NCBI GenBank assembly: GCA_019670725.1
Contig: AP024629.1
Location: 4,030,001 to 4,094,000 of the forward strand
Direction of reading: 5' to 3'
Source: Alphaproteobacteria bacterium SO-S41
Lineage (GTDB): Bacteria > Pseudomonadota > Alphaproteobacteria > Micropepsales > Micropepsaceae
Length of the DNA stretch: 64,000 nucleotides
Position numbers and translations under genes: made by a program. Of this stretch, positions 1 to 8,621 are shown piece after piece; the stretch's first letter is position 1, and each line of letters opens with the position of its first letter. The notes beneath the pieces are model-generated. The model did no database searches and was not told the DNA's origin. It saw only the letters and a list, made by a program, of their open reading frames with translations.

Positions 1-384
1 GGGCACGCCGGTGAGGACGAAGCCGGCGAGCGCGATGCCCAGGATCTGCACCCGCATCGAGACGCCCATCACGACCGCGACGGGCAGCACGCGCTTGCGG
101 TGCTCGATATGGGCGGCGCCGATGATCGGGGAGAAGACACCGCCGAGCTGCGCCAGCGCTTGTCCCAAGCCCACAATTGCGTTCGAGCCGCCGGAGATCA
201 TGTGGAGATAGGCGGGCATGAAGGTCGGCGCGTTGAACAGGCGGAAGCCCGTCATGCCCAGCATGCCGTGGACATAATGCGCCGCGTAGTTGCGGGGCAG
301 GTGTTTCAGGACGAAGGCGTCATACGCCGCCTCGGCCTCTTCCTCGGCGACGCCGGGTTCGCTCAGATTGATCGCATCGGACAC
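1..384 (-). CDS. MFS transporter, N-terminal part (runs off the window)
   Basis: Only the first 128 residues are present; the gene continues beyond base 1. The start is GTG, chosen because AGGA lies eight bases upstream and no ATG is in frame before it. A charged, acidic leader is followed by hydrophobic segments, including a Gly/Ala-rich helix and the stretch around residues 70-90 (GLGQALAQLGGVFSPIIGAA), with HIEHRKR after it, which fits the cytoplasmic loop after the second helix of major facilitator proteins. The substrate cannot be told. It is transcribed divergently from the DUF72 gene with about 60 bases between the start codons. Confidence 0.6.
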   Translation of the reverse strand, partial: MSDAINLSEPGVAEEEAEAAYDAFVLKHLPRNYAAHYVHGMLGMTGFRLFNAPTFMPAYLHMISGGSNAIVGLGQALAQLGGVFSPIIGAAHIEHRKRVLPVAVVMGVSMRVQILGIALAGFVLTGVP

Positions 385-445
385 GGGCGGTGTCCTACGA
401 CGCCATCGGCCCGCAGCGCAAATCGCAGCTGCGCGTTGACGGCGT

Positions 446-1192
446 ATGAGTAAACCTCGCCCCTTGCTGGCCGGCACGGCGGGCTGGAGCCTGCCCAAGG
501 ACGTCCGCGACCACTTCGGTCCAGGCACCTCCTTGCTCCAGCGCTATGCGACCCTGCTGCCCGCCGTGGAGATCAACACCTCCTTCTATCGCCCGCATCG
601 TCCTGCGACCTACGAGCGCTGGGCCGCGGCTGTCCCCAACGATTTCCGGTTTTCCGTGAAGCTGCCCAAGCTCATCACGCATGAGCGACGGCTGCAGGAT
701 TGCCGAACCGAGCTTGAGCGCTTCGCCGGCGAGGTGGCAGGGCTCGGGCCGAAGCTCGGCGCGGTCCTCGTTCAGTTGCCGCCCAGCCTTATCTTCGACC
801 CGACCTTGGTCCACGCTTTCTTCAAGGCAGTGCGCAAGCAGGTCGCCGTATCGCTGGTCTGCGAGCCTCGCCACGCCAGCTGGTTCGACGGGAAGGCGGA
901 TGCCGCGCTGCACAAGCTGGGCGTCGCCCGCGTCGCCGCCGACCCCGCCATTGCACCCGGCGCAGATCAACCGGGCGGCGCCGCGGATCTGGTCTACGTC
1001 CGGATGCACGGCTCGCCGGAGATCTATCGGTCGGACTATGAAGCAAGCCGGCTTGTGAAGCTGCGGAACCAGCTGCGCGCCCACCTGGCGCGCGGCAGAT
1101 CGGTGTGGTGCATCTTCGACAACACAACCTTCGGCCATGCGACGGGCAATGCGCTTGCGATGCTGCCAATACGGAAAACCCCGAAGCCTTAG
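446..1192 (+). CDS. DUF72 (YecE-like) family protein
   Basis: A 248-residue protein with the DUF72 TIM-barrel signature: GTAGWS near the N-terminus, an EINTSFYR strand, FRFSVKLPKLITHERRL, LGAVLVQLPPS, CEPRHASWF, YVRMHGSPEIY and a C-terminal CIFDNTTFGHATGNA. Length is typical of the family, whose biochemical role is not firmly established; a nuclease or metal-binding role has been suggested from the fold. It stands alone, divergent from the MFS gene and convergent with phyR, and its stop codon sits inside a strong hairpin. The start ATG has no strong Shine-Dalgarno, but no better candidate exists. Confidence 0.85.
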   Translation: MSKPRPLLAGTAGWSLPKDVRDHFGPGTSLLQRYATLLPAVEINTSFYRPHRPATYERWAAAVPNDFRFSVKLPKLITHERRLQDCRTELERFAGEVAGLGPKLGAVLVQLPPSLIFDPTLVHAFFKAVRKQVAVSLVCEPRHASWFDGKADAALHKLGVARVAADPAIAPGADQPGGAADLVYVRMHGSPEIYRSDYEASRLVKLRNQLRAHLARGRSVWCIFDNTTFGHATGNALAMLPIRKTPKP

Positions 1193-1203
1193 GCTCCGGG
1201 GTT
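1177..1203. terminator. Bidirectional hairpin terminator between DUF72 and phyR
   Basis: A near-perfect stem: AACCCCG and AGCC pair with GGCT and CGGGGTT, with one internal A/C mismatch and a TTA loop. It contains the TAG stop of the upstream gene and lies 30 bases before the end of the convergent phyR. There is no long T tract, so termination strength is uncertain. Confidence 0.6.
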
Positions 1204-1232
1204 CATCACGCGTAACGGTTTGACGTCTGTGC

Positions 1233-2024
1233 CTAAGCCGCGGTCTTGGTCGCCCGCTCGCGGTGGAACAGCAGCGCCTGGCCGATCGTCGCGGTGACGG
1301 TCTCGGGCAGGAAGGGCTTGGTCACCAGATAGGTCGGCTCGGGGCGCTCGCCGGTGAGGAGACGCTCGGGATAGGCCGTGATGAAGATGACGGGAACGTC
1401 GAAGTCGACCAGCAGGTCCTTCACGGCGTCGATGCCCGACGACCCATCGGCGAGGCGAATGTCGGCGAGGACGAGGTCCGGCGCGGTGCGGCGGGCCAGC
1501 CCCGCAGCCTCCGTGCGCGTCGTCGCGATACCGGTAACGCGGTGGCCAAGGTCCTCGACGATCGACTGCAGATGCATGGCGATGATCGACTCATCCTCGA
1601 TGATCATCACCGCGCAGCGCAGCTCTTCCATGATCGACTTGCGGGCCGCATCGATCTCGCGCTGTACGTCGGCTTCGGGGCGGCCGAGGATCGTCGCGGT
1701 TTCCTCCAGCGAGAAACCTTCCACGGCGGTCAGCAGGAGGGCCTCGCGGGCGCCGGCGGTCAGGAGCTGCAGCACGCCGCCCTCCCCGTCGCCGCCGGTC
1801 TGCGAGACGTCGACATGGGCGGCCGTCGGGCTCCAGACGGCGTGGAAGATGCGATAGAGCTCGACCCGCGGGGGATGTTCGGCGGAAATCTGGTCCGGGG
1901 CGGCCAGCACGGCTTCCAGCGCGGCCCGGACGAAGGAGTCGCCGCTTTTCTGTGAGCCGGTCAATGCCCGGGCGTAACGCCGCAGATAAGGCAGGAAAGG
2001 TCCGAAATTGGCAGCAACCGACAT
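1233..2024 (-). CDS. phyR: General stress response regulator PhyR
   Basis: A 263-residue fusion of an N-terminal ECF-sigma-like domain (about 1-135, with a region-4-like segment LEETATILGRPEADVQ) and a C-terminal receiver (about 137-255). The receiver has the acidic pair in IIEDES, a phosphoacceptor Asp at residue 188 (LVLADIR), and ITAYPERL and TKPFLPE. In the known pathway, phosphorylated PhyR binds the anti-sigma factor NepR through its sigma-like domain and frees sigma-EcfG. It is divergent from nepR-ecfG, the standard alphaproteobacterial layout. The ATG is preceded by GGGGA seven bases upstream. A sigma-EcfG-type promoter lies about 30 bases upstream of the start, implying positive feedback. 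Confidence 0.95.
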   Translation of the reverse strand: MSVAANFGPFLPYLRRYARALTGSQKSGDSFVRAALEAVLAAPDQISAEHPPRVELYRIFHAVWSPTAAHVDVSQTGGDGEGGVLQLLTAGAREALLLTAVEGFSLEETATILGRPEADVQREIDAARKSIMEELRCAVMIIEDESIIAMHLQSIVEDLGHRVTGIATTRTEAAGLARRTAPDLVLADIRLADGSSGIDAVKDLLVDFDVPVIFITAYPERLLTGERPEPTYLVTKPFLPETVTATIGQALLFHRERATKTAA

Positions 2025-2051
2025 AGCATCGTCCCCAGAGGTTTGAGGTCA

Positions 2052-2076
2052 AACGTGCGGTTTGAAAAAACGTTCC
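2052..2076 (-). promoter_or_regulatory. Sigma-EcfG-type promoter of phyR
   Basis: On the minus strand GGAAC (2076-2072), exactly 16 bases, then CGTT (2055-2052). This matches the established EcfG consensus GGAAC-N16/17-CGTT. It points to phyR, with the predicted transcription start a few bases downstream and a leader of roughly 20 bases. It is back to back with the nepR promoter; only 8 bases separate the two -35 elements. Confidence 0.85.
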
Positions 2077-2084
2077 GTGGCGGA

Positions 2085-2109
2085 GGAACTCTTTTTCACA
2101 TCCGGCGTT
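2085..2109 (+). promoter_or_regulatory. Sigma-EcfG-type promoter of nepR-ecfG
   Basis: GGAAC (2085-2089), exactly 16 bases, then CGTT (2106-2109). It lies inside the longest reading frame that could be assigned to nepR, so the longer version of NepR cannot be translated from this promoter and a start downstream of about 2116 is needed. Confidence 0.85.
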
Positions 2110-2178
2110 TTCCCTCGGCCTAAACGACCGCTCGCAGGCTTAAAGTCCGGGCGTTCATCCGGATTGGAGTATGCGCAC

Positions 2179-2358
2179 GTGGTTGGCAAGGATTCTCTGA
2201 ACAAGCAGCGCGACGGGGGCGACCCCATCGTGGACGGCCTGCGCAGGCTCTATGACGACGTCGCGAGCGAGCCCGTTCCCGACGAATTCATGAACCTTCT
2301 CAATCAGATAGACAAGGCGCGGGCCGAAAAACCCGGCGACAAGGGCGGTGCGTCTTGA
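2179..2358 (+). CDS. nepR: Anti-sigma factor NepR
   Basis: A small protein (59 residues from the chosen GTG) with the NepR core: DPIVDGLRRLYDDVASEPVP followed by DEFMNLLNQID, the two helices that clamp sigma-EcfG or PhyR. The frame is open back to 2062, but the sigma-EcfG promoter at 2085-2109 lies inside that extension, so I chose the GTG at 2179 with GGAG nine bases upstream; a TTG at 2164 is the alternative. Its TGA overlaps the TTG start of ecfG, so the two are translationally coupled. Function is known from the family: it sequesters EcfG until phospho-PhyR titrates it. Confidence 0.88.
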   Translation: MVGKDSLNKQRDGGDPIVDGLRRLYDDVASEPVPDEFMNLLNQIDKARAEKPGDKGGAS

Positions 2359-2963
2359 GCGCGTCGGCAAAATCGCCTGAGACGAGCGAGCGTGGCGAAG
2401 AGGGCTTCAAGACCTTGCTGGTCGAGGTCATCCCCGCGCTTCGCGCCTTCGCTCGCGGCCTCTGCGGCCGTCCCGAACTTGCCGACGATCTGGCACAGGA
2501 AGCGCTGATGAAGGCGTGGGCCGCCCGCAAATCCTATATTCCCGACACGAACTTCAAGGCGTGGATCTTCACCATCCTGCGCCACCACTACTTCTCGTTG
2601 CAGCGCAAGCAGGCACGCGTTGCGGTATGGGATCCCGATGCCGCCGACCGCCTGCTGGTCACCCCCCCGGAGCAGCCGGGCAATCTGGAGCTCGCCGACC
2701 TGGCGCGCGGCCTCCAGGCGCTGCCGCTGGAGCAGCGCGAGGCGCTGGTCCTGGTCGGCGCCGGCGGCTTTGCCTATGAGGAAGCAGCGGCGATCGCCGG
2801 CTGTGCGGTTGGCACGATCAAGAGCCGTGTCGCGCGCGGCCGCCGGGCGCTCGAAGCACTCATGAATGCCCGCGGCGAGGACGGCGCGGCTCGGGGTTCG
2901 GGCGAGGACGCGACCCATGTGATCCTTGATGAACTCGACCGGCTTACCGCCGAAGATAGCTAG
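2355..2963 (+). CDS. ecfG: ECF sigma factor EcfG (general stress response sigma)
   Basis: A 202-residue ECF sigma factor of the EcfG type. Region 2 covers about residues 20-90, with LRAFARGLCG, ADDLAQEALMKAW and FKAWIFTILRHHYFS; region 4 covers about 115-170, with LPLEQREALVLVGAGGFAYE and VGTIKSRVARGRRAL. The start is TTG overlapping the nepR stop as TTGA, with AAGGGCGG just upstream. About 30 residues beyond region 4 are acidic and Gly-rich. It is co-transcribed with nepR, and the kinase frame starts before its end. It should recognise the GGAAC-N16-NGTT sites listed in this window. Confidence 0.93.
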   Translation: MSASAKSPETSERGEEGFKTLLVEVIPALRAFARGLCGRPELADDLAQEALMKAWAARKSYIPDTNFKAWIFTILRHHYFSLQRKQARVAVWDPDAADRLLVTPPEQPGNLELADLARGLQALPLEQREALVLVGAGGFAYEEAAAIAGCAVGTIKSRVARGRRALEALMNARGEDGAARGSGEDATHVILDELDRLTAEDS

Positions 2964-4665
2964 CGGCGGGCCCGGGACCGACGTGCCCCCCTCTTCCCAC
3001 CGCTCGATCAGCGCCCTCTTTCTGGTGGCGGTGGCGGCAGCATTGCTGCCGGTCTGCGTGCTGAGTTTTGTGCAGGCCTATGGCCGGGTCGAGCGCGATC
3101 GCGAGGTCGCCCGTATTCGTCTGGTGGAAAGCGTGCAGGCGACCTCAAGCGAGGAGCTGAACGTCTTCCGCATCGCCGAGCATGTACTGCAGACGCTCGC
3201 CGTGCAGCCCGACGTGCGCGATGCCGCACCAGGCTGCGAGCTCGCCTTGCAGAACACGCTGATCGGACTGCCCTTCTTCGCCAATGTCGCCCGTATCGGC
3301 CCGGATGGGGCGATCCGCTGTTCGGCCCTGCCGACGACCGATTATCGCTCGGTCGCGGGCGAGCCGTGGTGGCAGGGCCGCGACCCCGCCAAGCCGTTCT
3401 CGGTGACGGGCCCGATCTATGGCGGCGTGTCGAAGCGCCGGGTGATCGCCGGAATCGTCCCCGCCGCCAACGCTACCGGCGCGCCGGACGGGGCGATGAC
3501 GGTGGCGATCGATCTCGGCTGGCTCGACCAGGCGCTGAAGCTGCGCCATCTCAGCGACGGCGCCGTCGTCGCTCTGCTCGACTCGACCGGCGCGGTCATC
3601 GCGGCGTCGGCCTCGCCCAGCCTCCCCATTTTCGCCGCGCCCGCAACGACCGACGGCACCGCCGTCGCGACGGCGACCGATGCCGGCGGGTCGCAATGGT
3701 CCTATGCGACGGCGCCGCTGGTGGGCGAGACCATCTTCGTCGCCTTCGCGATGCCGGACGACCAGCTCTTCTCCACGACGCTGTGGCAGGTCGGCACCGA
3801 TGTCGCGCTGCCGATCATTGCGATCCTGCTGGCCTCGCTGGCGATCTGGCTCGCCGCCCATCGCTGGGTCATCCGCTACATCTCGGGCATGCAGACCCTG
3901 GCGGGCGAATATGCCGAAGGCCGCTTCGAGGCGCGCTCGCCGTCGCTCGACCGCGCGCCCGCGGAAATCGCGGCGCTGGGCAATGCCCTGCACACCATGG
4001 CCGACCATGCCCGCGACCGCGATCGCCGCCTGCATGACGCCCTGACGCAGAAGGCGCTGCTGGTGCGCGAGGTGCATCACCGCGTGAAGAACAATCTGCA
4101 GATCGTCGTCAGCCTGCTGAGCCTCCAGGCCGGGCGGCTGACCGACCCCGACGCGCGCGCGCCGCTGGAACAGGCCCGGACGCGGATCGGCGCGCTGGCG
4201 CTCGTCCATCGCCTGCTGCTCGACATGGAAGAGCAGAGCGTCGTCGACATGCGCTATCTGATCGGCGAACTCGCCGCCAATCTGCGTCAGGCGATGGGCA
4301 GCCGGACGCGCGGTGTCGAGCTCATCAACGAGATCGACGAATTGCGGCTGCCGACCGACACGGCGATCCCGCTGACCCTCTTCATCGTCGAGGCCGTGAC
4401 CAACGCCTTCCGCCATGCCTTCCAGGCGGGCGCTCGTGGCCGGATCACCATTCGCCTGAAGACTGCGGACCGCCGCGCGACGCTGAGCGTCGAAGATAAC
4501 GGCACCGGCTTCGACCCAGCCACGGTGACGGCCGGGACCGGCCTCCGCCTGCTGCGCGCCTTCAGCCAGCAATTGGCCGGCACGCTGACCATGACGCCGG
4601 CGCCTGGGGCGGCGGTGATCGCCGTCGATTTCCCGCTGCCGCAGGACGCGGAGGGCGGCGCGTGA
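2929..4665 (+). CDS. Membrane sensor histidine kinase, HisKA_2 type (PhyK-like)
   Basis: About 578 residues. An N-terminal membrane helix (ISALFLVAVAAALLPVCVL) precedes a periplasmic sensor region of about 240 residues, then a second helix (ALPIIAILLASLAIWLAA), a HAMP-like linker and a HisKA_2 module with LLVREVHHRVKNNLQ (phosphoacceptor His near residue 384) and an HATPase domain (VEAVTNAFRHAF, EDNGTGF, GTGLRLL). Kinases of this class phosphorylate PhyR in related bacteria, and the position directly after ecfG supports that role. The ATG at 2929 overlaps ecfG; a GTG at 2983 with GGGA upstream would avoid the overlap and still keep the first helix. Confidence 0.85.
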   Translation: MNSTGLPPKIASGGPGTDVPPSSHRSISALFLVAVAAALLPVCVLSFVQAYGRVERDREVARIRLVESVQATSSEELNVFRIAEHVLQTLAVQPDVRDAAPGCELALQNTLIGLPFFANVARIGPDGAIRCSALPTTDYRSVAGEPWWQGRDPAKPFSVTGPIYGGVSKRRVIAGIVPAANATGAPDGAMTVAIDLGWLDQALKLRHLSDGAVVALLDSTGAVIAASASPSLPIFAAPATTDGTAVATATDAGGSQWSYATAPLVGETIFVAFAMPDDQLFSTTLWQVGTDVALPIIAILLASLAIWLAAHRWVIRYISGMQTLAGEYAEGRFEARSPSLDRAPAEIAALGNALHTMADHARDRDRRLHDALTQKALLVREVHHRVKNNLQIVVSLLSLQAGRLTDPDARAPLEQARTRIGALALVHRLLLDMEEQSVVDMRYLIGELAANLRQAMGSRTRGVELINEIDELRLPTDTAIPLTLFIVEAVTNAFRHAFQAGARGRITIRLKTADRRATLSVEDNGTGFDPATVTAGTGLRLLRAFSQQLAGTLTMTPAPGAAVIAVDFPLPQDAEGGA

Positions 4666-7457
4666 GCACCGACTCGCTCTCCTATTTCCGCTGGCTCTTC
4701 TCCAAGGATCTGCTGCGCGACGGCGAGACGCTGCCGGTGACGCCGCTGACGAAGAGCATTCTCGCGACGGTCATCTGCATCGGCGTGGCGACCGCGCTGC
4801 GGGCGGCGGTCGATCCGTTCGTCACGGGCGTGCCGTTCGTTTTCTACTTCCCCGCGATCCTGCTCGCGACACTTGCCGGCGGGCTCAAGGCCGGCGGCAT
4901 GTCGCTGGTGCTGGCAACCTTCATTTCGCGCTTCGCCTTCATGGCGCCGCGCTGGTCGATCCGGATCGACAACGCGTCCGACGCCATCGGGCTCACCCTG
5001 TTCGTCCTCTGCGCCGGCGCGGTGGTGGCGGTCGTGCACGTCTTCCGCATCTCCATCGCGGGCCATCACAAGGCGCTCGGCCGTGAACGCGCCGCGCAGG
5101 CGGCCCGTGCCGATGCCGAGCGGCTATCGAACGCGCTGGTCGAGAACACGCCTGCCGGGTTCGCCGTCATCAATCCCGCCGGCGACTATGTCATGCTCAA
5201 CGACGCGTTCCGCCGCGCCGGGCCGCCAGACGCCGCCAAGGTCGTCGGCCGCAACATGCGCGATTCCACGACGCCGATCGGCGAGCAGATCGCGCGGCTG
5301 GTCGATGCCGTGCTGTCGCGCAAGGAAGCGACCGAGAACGATGAGGTCTCGTGGAGCGATTCCGCGGCGCCCGGCCAGCGCCGCTCGCTGCTCGCCTCGG
5401 CATTTCCCATCCTCGACGCCTCCGGGGCGATTGCGCTGGTCGGCATCACGCGCGTCGAGATCACCGAACGACGCCGTTGGGAGCAGGCGCTGCAGTTTCG
5501 CGAGGAGCATTTCAGGCTGGCCATCGAGGCGGCCGCGCTCGGCACCTGGGACTACGATCTCGTCAACCGCGCCGGGAGCTGGTCGTCGCTGGCGGCTGAA
5601 ATGCATGGCTTGCCGCCCGACACCGACCCGGCGATCGACACCCTGGTCGCGCTGTTCGACAAGGACTCGATCCGTGCCGGCGAGGCCGCACTGGGGGGCG
5701 CCATGACGACCGGCGAGTTGTCCTTTGAATATCGCGTCGCGACCGGCCCCGCCGAAGGGCGCCGCATGCTATCGCAGGGCCGGCTCACCCGCAATGCGCA
5801 GGGGCGCCCGGTGCGGGTCATCGGCATCGTGCGAGACATCACCGGCGAGCGCGAGAATGCGGAACGCGAACGCTCTCAGCTGCAATTGCTGCAGGGCATG
5901 ACCAATGCGCTGCCGCAGCTCGCCTGGATGGCGGACGCGACGGGCCGCCTGACCTGGCTGAACGACCGGTGGTTCGCCTATACCGCCATGAACCCCGGCA
6001 CGCCGGAAGACGAAGGCTGGCGCGACTCCGCCCATCCCGACGACCAGGCCATGATGGTCGAGGCCTGGTCGCAATCGGTGCGCACGGGCGCTCCGTTCGA
6101 GGTCGAGATCCGGATTCGCCGCTTCGACGGGTTGTACCGGCCCTTCCTGGTGCGGGCGCGCGCGGTGCGTGGCGCGGGAGGCCGCATCGCGCAGTGGTTC
6201 GGGTCGTGCACCGACATCACCGTGATCGCCGACGTGCGCGACATGCTGACACGCGACCGCGCCGAGCTGGAACGCCTGGTCGCCGAACGCACCACCGAGC
6301 TCACCAACGCGATTGCCGAGCTGCAGCGCGAAGCCGATCGGCGGATCGAAGCCGAGACGCTGGCCATGCGCGCCAAGCGGCTGGATGCGCTGGGCCAGCT
6401 CACCGGCGGCATCGCGCACGACTTCAACAATTTCCTCGCCGCGATCCTTGCGGGCGCGGATCTCGCATCGCGCCATGCGGCGAGCGATCCGGCGCGCTCG
6501 GCCCAGGAACTGGCCACCGTGAAGACCAGCGCGATGAAGGCGAGCGGCCTGGTGCGCCGCCTGCTCGCCTTCGCGCGCCAGCAGCCGCTTGAGCCGCGTT
6601 CGGTCGACGCCAATCTCGCCATCGCCGAAATTGCGGACATTCTGCGCCGCACGGCGGGCGACGACGTCCAGCTGGAGATCGTCCCCGCCGCCGGCCCCTG
6701 CGAAGTCACGATCGACGTCACCGAACTTGAGAACGCGCTGCTCAACCTCGTCGCCAATGCGCGCGACGCGATGCCGGACGGCGGCGTGGTGCGGATCGTC
6801 ACGCGCCTGCTGGAGACCGCCGGGCGGGTGGAGATCACCGTCTCCGATAACGGGCCGGGCATTTCGGAAGATGTCCGCAAGCGCGTCTTCGAACCGTTCT
6901 TCACGACCAAGCCCGACGGCAAGGGCACCGGACTTGGCCTCGCCCAGGTCTATGGCTTCATCAAGCAGTCCGGCGGCGACGTGCAGTTGAACAGCCCGCT
7001 CGACGGCGGCACCTCCATTCGCCTCCTGCTGCCCTGGACGGCGACAGCGCCTGCCCCGACCCCGGCCGACCGCCGCCCGCGCGTGCTGGTCGTCGAGGAC
7101 GAGGCGCTGCTGGCCCTCTCGGCCGCGGACGAACTGGAGCGCGCGGGTTACGTCGTCGCGGTCGCCGGCAACCTGAAAGAGGCCGACAAGGCGCTGGCGG
7201 AAGGACCGGCGATCGATGCCTGTCTGATCGATATCGGCCTGCCCGACGGCCGCGGCGATCTGTGGGCGCGTGCGTTGCGCGACCGCCAGCCGCTCTGCGC
7301 CATTGTCGTCTCGACGGGCTACGAACGCACCGCGCGGCCGTTCTCGCCGGGCGATGTGCGGCTGCGCTATCTCGGCAAGCCCTTCCTGCCGCAGGCGATC
7401 CCCGCCGCCTTCACCGAGATGGGGGTGGCCGGCGTCGGCGCGGGCGCACCGTCGTGA
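4662..7457 (+). CDS. Hybrid sensor histidine kinase with DUF4118-like membrane domain, PAS domains and a receiver
   Basis: A 931-residue protein. Residues about 25-130 form several membrane helices resembling the DUF4118 sensor region (FVFYFPAILLATLAGGLKAG). Three PAS-like segments follow (about 150-270, 275-405, 415-530), then a coiled linker, a HisKA domain with GGIAHDFNNFLAAIL (His586), an HATPase (LLNLVANARDAM, SDNGPGI, GTGLGLAQ) and a C-terminal receiver with LVVEDE, CLIDIGLPDG (Asp857) and GKPFLP. It starts at GTG overlapping the stop of the previous kinase, so the two are coupled. Position next to phyR-ecfG suggests it feeds or tunes that pathway, possibly through its receiver as a phosphate sink; this is inferred from context. 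Confidence 0.88.
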   Translation: MSTDSLSYFRWLFSKDLLRDGETLPVTPLTKSILATVICIGVATALRAAVDPFVTGVPFVFYFPAILLATLAGGLKAGGMSLVLATFISRFAFMAPRWSIRIDNASDAIGLTLFVLCAGAVVAVVHVFRISIAGHHKALGRERAAQAARADAERLSNALVENTPAGFAVINPAGDYVMLNDAFRRAGPPDAAKVVGRNMRDSTTPIGEQIARLVDAVLSRKEATENDEVSWSDSAAPGQRRSLLASAFPILDASGAIALVGITRVEITERRRWEQALQFREEHFRLAIEAAALGTWDYDLVNRAGSWSSLAAEMHGLPPDTDPAIDTLVALFDKDSIRAGEAALGGAMTTGELSFEYRVATGPAEGRRMLSQGRLTRNAQGRPVRVIGIVRDITGERENAERERSQLQLLQGMTNALPQLAWMADATGRLTWLNDRWFAYTAMNPGTPEDEGWRDSAHPDDQAMMVEAWSQSVRTGAPFEVEIRIRRFDGLYRPFLVRARAVRGAGGRIAQWFGSCTDITVIADVRDMLTRDRAELERLVAERTTELTNAIAELQREADRRIEAETLAMRAKRLDALGQLTGGIAHDFNNFLAAILAGADLASRHAASDPARSAQELATVKTSAMKASGLVRRLLAFARQQPLEPRSVDANLAIAEIADILRRTAGDDVQLEIVPAAGPCEVTIDVTELENALLNLVANARDAMPDGGVVRIVTRLLETAGRVEITVSDNGPGISEDVRKRVFEPFFTTKPDGKGTGLGLAQVYGFIKQSGGDVQLNSPLDGGTSIRLLLPWTATAPAPTPADRRPRVLVVEDEALLALSAADELERAGYVVAVAGNLKEADKALAEGPAIDACLIDIGLPDGRGDLWARALRDRQPLCAIVVSTGYERTARPFSPGDVRLRYLGKPFLPQAIPAAFTEMGVAGVGAGAPS

Positions 7458-8383
7458 GCGGCATCGAGATCGTCGCCAACGCGCTGTCCGGGACCGCGTC
7501 GCGCCTCGGCCGGGACGGACTGGAAGCGCTGGTGGTCGAGACTCTCGGCGATCAGCTTCGCCGGCTGCAGATCGTCCAGCCCGCCGATGTGAGAACCGCG
7601 CTGGAGCGAGCGTTCCAGAGCGATGCCGCACTTGTCGCCGTCATCGGCGGCGACGGCACGTGCCGCGCGGCCGCCGAGATCGCGCATGAAAAAGGCCGCC
7701 CCGTTGTCTTCCTGCCGGGCGGAACGATGAACCTGTTGCCCAAGCGCATCTGGGGTGAGCTTGACCTAAAGGCAGCCCTGGAGGCGTTGGCCCGGGGCGA
7801 GACTATGCCGATCGCACTCGATGTCGCCGAGGTCGATGGAAAGCTTTTCCTGGTCGCCGCGATGTTCGGGGCGGCCCCCGCCCTGACGCGTTTTCGCGAG
7901 ACCTTGCGGCGGACGCGGACACTGCGCGATCTCGGCCGGCTTGGCGCCGATGCGATGCGCGGCCTCAGAGGACTCGGGCGCCCGACGGTGCGGATCGTCG
8001 AGCCGACCGGCGTCGGCGGTCTGATGCCTGCCCTTCTCGTCACGCCCGGCAATGCGACCCATGCGCTGGCGGGTAGGAACCCGGACGATCCGACGCCGAG
8101 CCTCGAATGTGTTGCGGCTACCGTGAACGGCTGGGCCGGCCTCGCCGTTGCGACAATGCGCGTTCTCATCGGCGCCGATTGGCGCAATGACAAGCGGCTC
8201 GTCAGCTTCAATGCGACGCGCGTCTCGATCGGCGCGCCGGGGCGGGTGATGCGCGCGACGCTGGACGGCGAAATCGTCGTCGTTGCCAACCCCGCGACAT
8301 TGCGCTTCCTTCCCGCCGGGCTCGCGACGCTGGGGCCGCGTGCGGCAGCGACAGCGGAACCAAAGATCGAAGCGGCGGTTTAA
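7454..8383 (+). CDS. Diacylglycerol/lipid kinase family protein
   Basis: A 309-residue protein with the diacylglycerol kinase catalytic signatures [15 protein letters not shown] and [15 protein letters not shown], and a C-terminal beta-sandwich part. The GTG start at 7454 overlaps the TGA of the hybrid kinase; the frame is open further upstream inside that gene, but such a start would be buried. Members of this family phosphorylate lipids such as diacylglycerol or act on related alcohols at the inner membrane. It is the last gene of the kinase operon, and its 3' end contains a promoter-like site for the next gene. A link between stress signalling and lipid turnover is plausible but not shown. 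Confidence 0.85.
   Translation: MSGIEIVANALSGTASRLGRDGLEALVVETLGDQLRRLQIVQPADVRTALERAFQSDAALVAVIGGDGTCRAAAEIAHEKGRPVVFLPGGTMNLLPKRIWGELDLKAALEALARGETMPIALDVAEVDGKLFLVAAMFGAAPALTRFRETLRRTRTLRDLGRLGADAMRGLRGLGRPTVRIVEPTGVGGLMPALLVTPGNATHALAGRNPDDPTPSLECVAATVNGWAGLAVATMRVLIGADWRNDKRLVSFNATRVSIGAPGRVMRATLDGEIVVVANPATLRFLPAGLATLGPRAAATAEPKIEAAV
8356..8380 (+). promoter_or_regulatory. Sigma-EcfG-type promoter upstream of the DUF1328 gene
   Basis: GGAAC (8356-8360), 16 bases, then GGTT (8377-8380), i.e. GGAAC-N17-GTT. It is inside the last codons of the lipid kinase gene and 53 bases before the DUF1328 start codon. Confidence 0.7.
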
Positions 8384-8432
8384 TCCTGCGAGCGGCAATG
8401 CACTGGGCAGCCGCAAGCGCATGGAGGATGTC

Positions 8433-8609
8433 ATGCTGGGTTGGGCTCTCACCTTTCTTCTCGTTGCAATCATCGCCGGCGTGTTCGGCTTTGGCGGCGT
8501 TGCGTCGGCCTCGGTGTCGATCGCGCAGGTTATCTTCTTCGTGTTCCTCGTTCTCTTCGTCGTTAGCCTCGTGGCTGGCGCGATTCGTGGACGATCGCCG
8601 ATCGCCTAA
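8433..8609 (+). CDS. DUF1328 family small membrane protein
   Basis: A 58-residue protein beginning [20 protein letters not shown] with a second hydrophobic segment ([17 protein letters not shown]) and a short charged tail. This is the usual size and sequence of DUF1328/YtjA-type two-helix membrane proteins. The ATG at 8433 is preceded by GGAGG five bases upstream; an in-frame ATG at 8421 is less typical of the family. It sits between an EcfG-type promoter and a strong hairpin, as a one-gene stress-induced unit. Function unknown. Confidence 0.85.
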   Translation: MLGWALTFLLVAIIAGVFGFGGVASASVSIAQVIFFVFLVLFVVSLVAGAIRGRSPIA

Positions 8610-8621
8610 ACCACTATGAGC

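Noticed and set aside
395-1138. Long minus-strand open frame opposite the DUF72 gene
   Set aside because: GC-rich antisense shadow; the DUF72 frame has full family similarity and the other has none.
5769-7631. Minus-strand open frame of about 620 codons opposite the hybrid kinase
   Set aside because: Antisense shadow; composition biased and no recognisable motif, while the plus strand has complete kinase motifs.
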